From NCBI GenBank assembly GCA_945788205.1, contig CALZLE010000224.1, forward strand, positions 1 to 13,968: 13,968 nucleotides of DNA. Reading direction: 5' to 3'. The DNA comes from an uncultured Desulfuromonadales bacterium (GTDB lineage Bacteria > Desulfobacterota > Desulfuromonadia > Desulfuromonadales > Geopsychrobacteraceae). The notes below the pieces were generated by a model, which saw nothing but the letters and a program-made list of their open reading frames with translations, did not search any database and was not told where the DNA came from. The translations under genes and the position numbers were made by a program. Of the stretch, positions 13,864 through 13,968 are shown one piece after another (position 1 is the stretch's first letter; every line of letters starts with the position of its first letter).

Positions 13864-13968
13864 TTATTCGGTGACACCCAGATCTTTCTGGACTGCTTTG
13901 GGGCAGTTCTTGTCCGATTTCAGCAGTTCAATCTCTGCAAAAGAATAATTTTTTGTTTGTGATCCGCT
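13864..13968 (-). CDS. 3' end of an unidentified minus-strand gene (partial)
   Basis: Reading leftward from the window edge gives an uninterrupted frame of 34 codons ending in TAA at 13866-13864: the C-terminus includes FAEIELLKSDKNCPKAVQ and ends LGVTE. The start lies outside the window, so the 5' end here is not a real start. The codon pattern looks genuine and a terminator for the opposite gene sits just beyond the stop, which supports a convergent arrangement. I do not recognise the family, and the single cysteine motif (NCPKA) is not diagnostic. Confidence 0.55.
   Translation of the reverse strand, partial: SGSQTKNYSFAEIELLKSDKNCPKAVQKDLGVTE

Overview
The window reads as a chromosomal segment of a Gram-negative bacterium with moderate GC. 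Several genes carry signal peptides or a lipobox and one product is a likely outer-membrane or periplasmic lipoprotein. The gene set (SrkA kinase, ArgO/ArgP, a DUF4015-type glycoside hydrolase, a DagK-PAP2 fusion, an NMT1-domain hybrid histidine kinase, an EVE protein) would fit the Desulfuromonadia (the former Deltaproteobacteria). That placement is inference from family content, without a marker gene.

Layout. Positions 1-447 hold no credible gene. They form one long imperfect palindrome built from paired hairpins, which I read as a dispersed intergenic repeat. Next come srkA (minus) and a divergent MGMT-like ATL gene (plus), which converges onto the arginine exporter gene argO (minus). argO is divergent from its expected LysR activator gene argP (plus). 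A two-way terminator follows argP, then a 17-codon candidate ORF and an AT-rich spacer. A secreted DUF4015 glycoside-hydrolase-like gene (plus) converges on a dagK-PAP2 fusion gene (minus). A four-S1-domain RNA-binding protein gene (plus) is tightly followed by a DHA2-type MFS exporter gene. That pair converges, with a 4-base overlap, on a 1005-residue sensor kinase with a periplasmic NMT1/THI5 domain, two PAS domains, a kinase core and a receiver (minus). An EVE-domain gene overlaps by one base with a lipoprotein gene and ends in a strong hairpin. A long gene-free leader precedes a small, very basic, histidine-rich secreted protein gene with its own terminator. The window closes on the 3' end of an unidentified minus-strand gene.

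How the genes work together. The clearest functional unit is argO-argP: a basic amino acid exporter and its regulator sharing a 104-base control region with a 10-bp palindrome. SrkA (stress kinase), ATL (alkyl-lesion recognition) and EVE (modified-base reader) are each plausible stress or DNA-integrity functions, but nothing shows they act together. Most of the window is ordinary core-type housekeeping and accessory genes. I see no phage, insertion sequence, CRISPR array, tRNA or rRNA. The items most worth a second look are the structured repeat at the left edge, the NMT1-hybrid kinase, the His/Arg/Lys-rich secreted protein with its dyad-rich leader, and the bidirectional terminator next to the tiny ORF.
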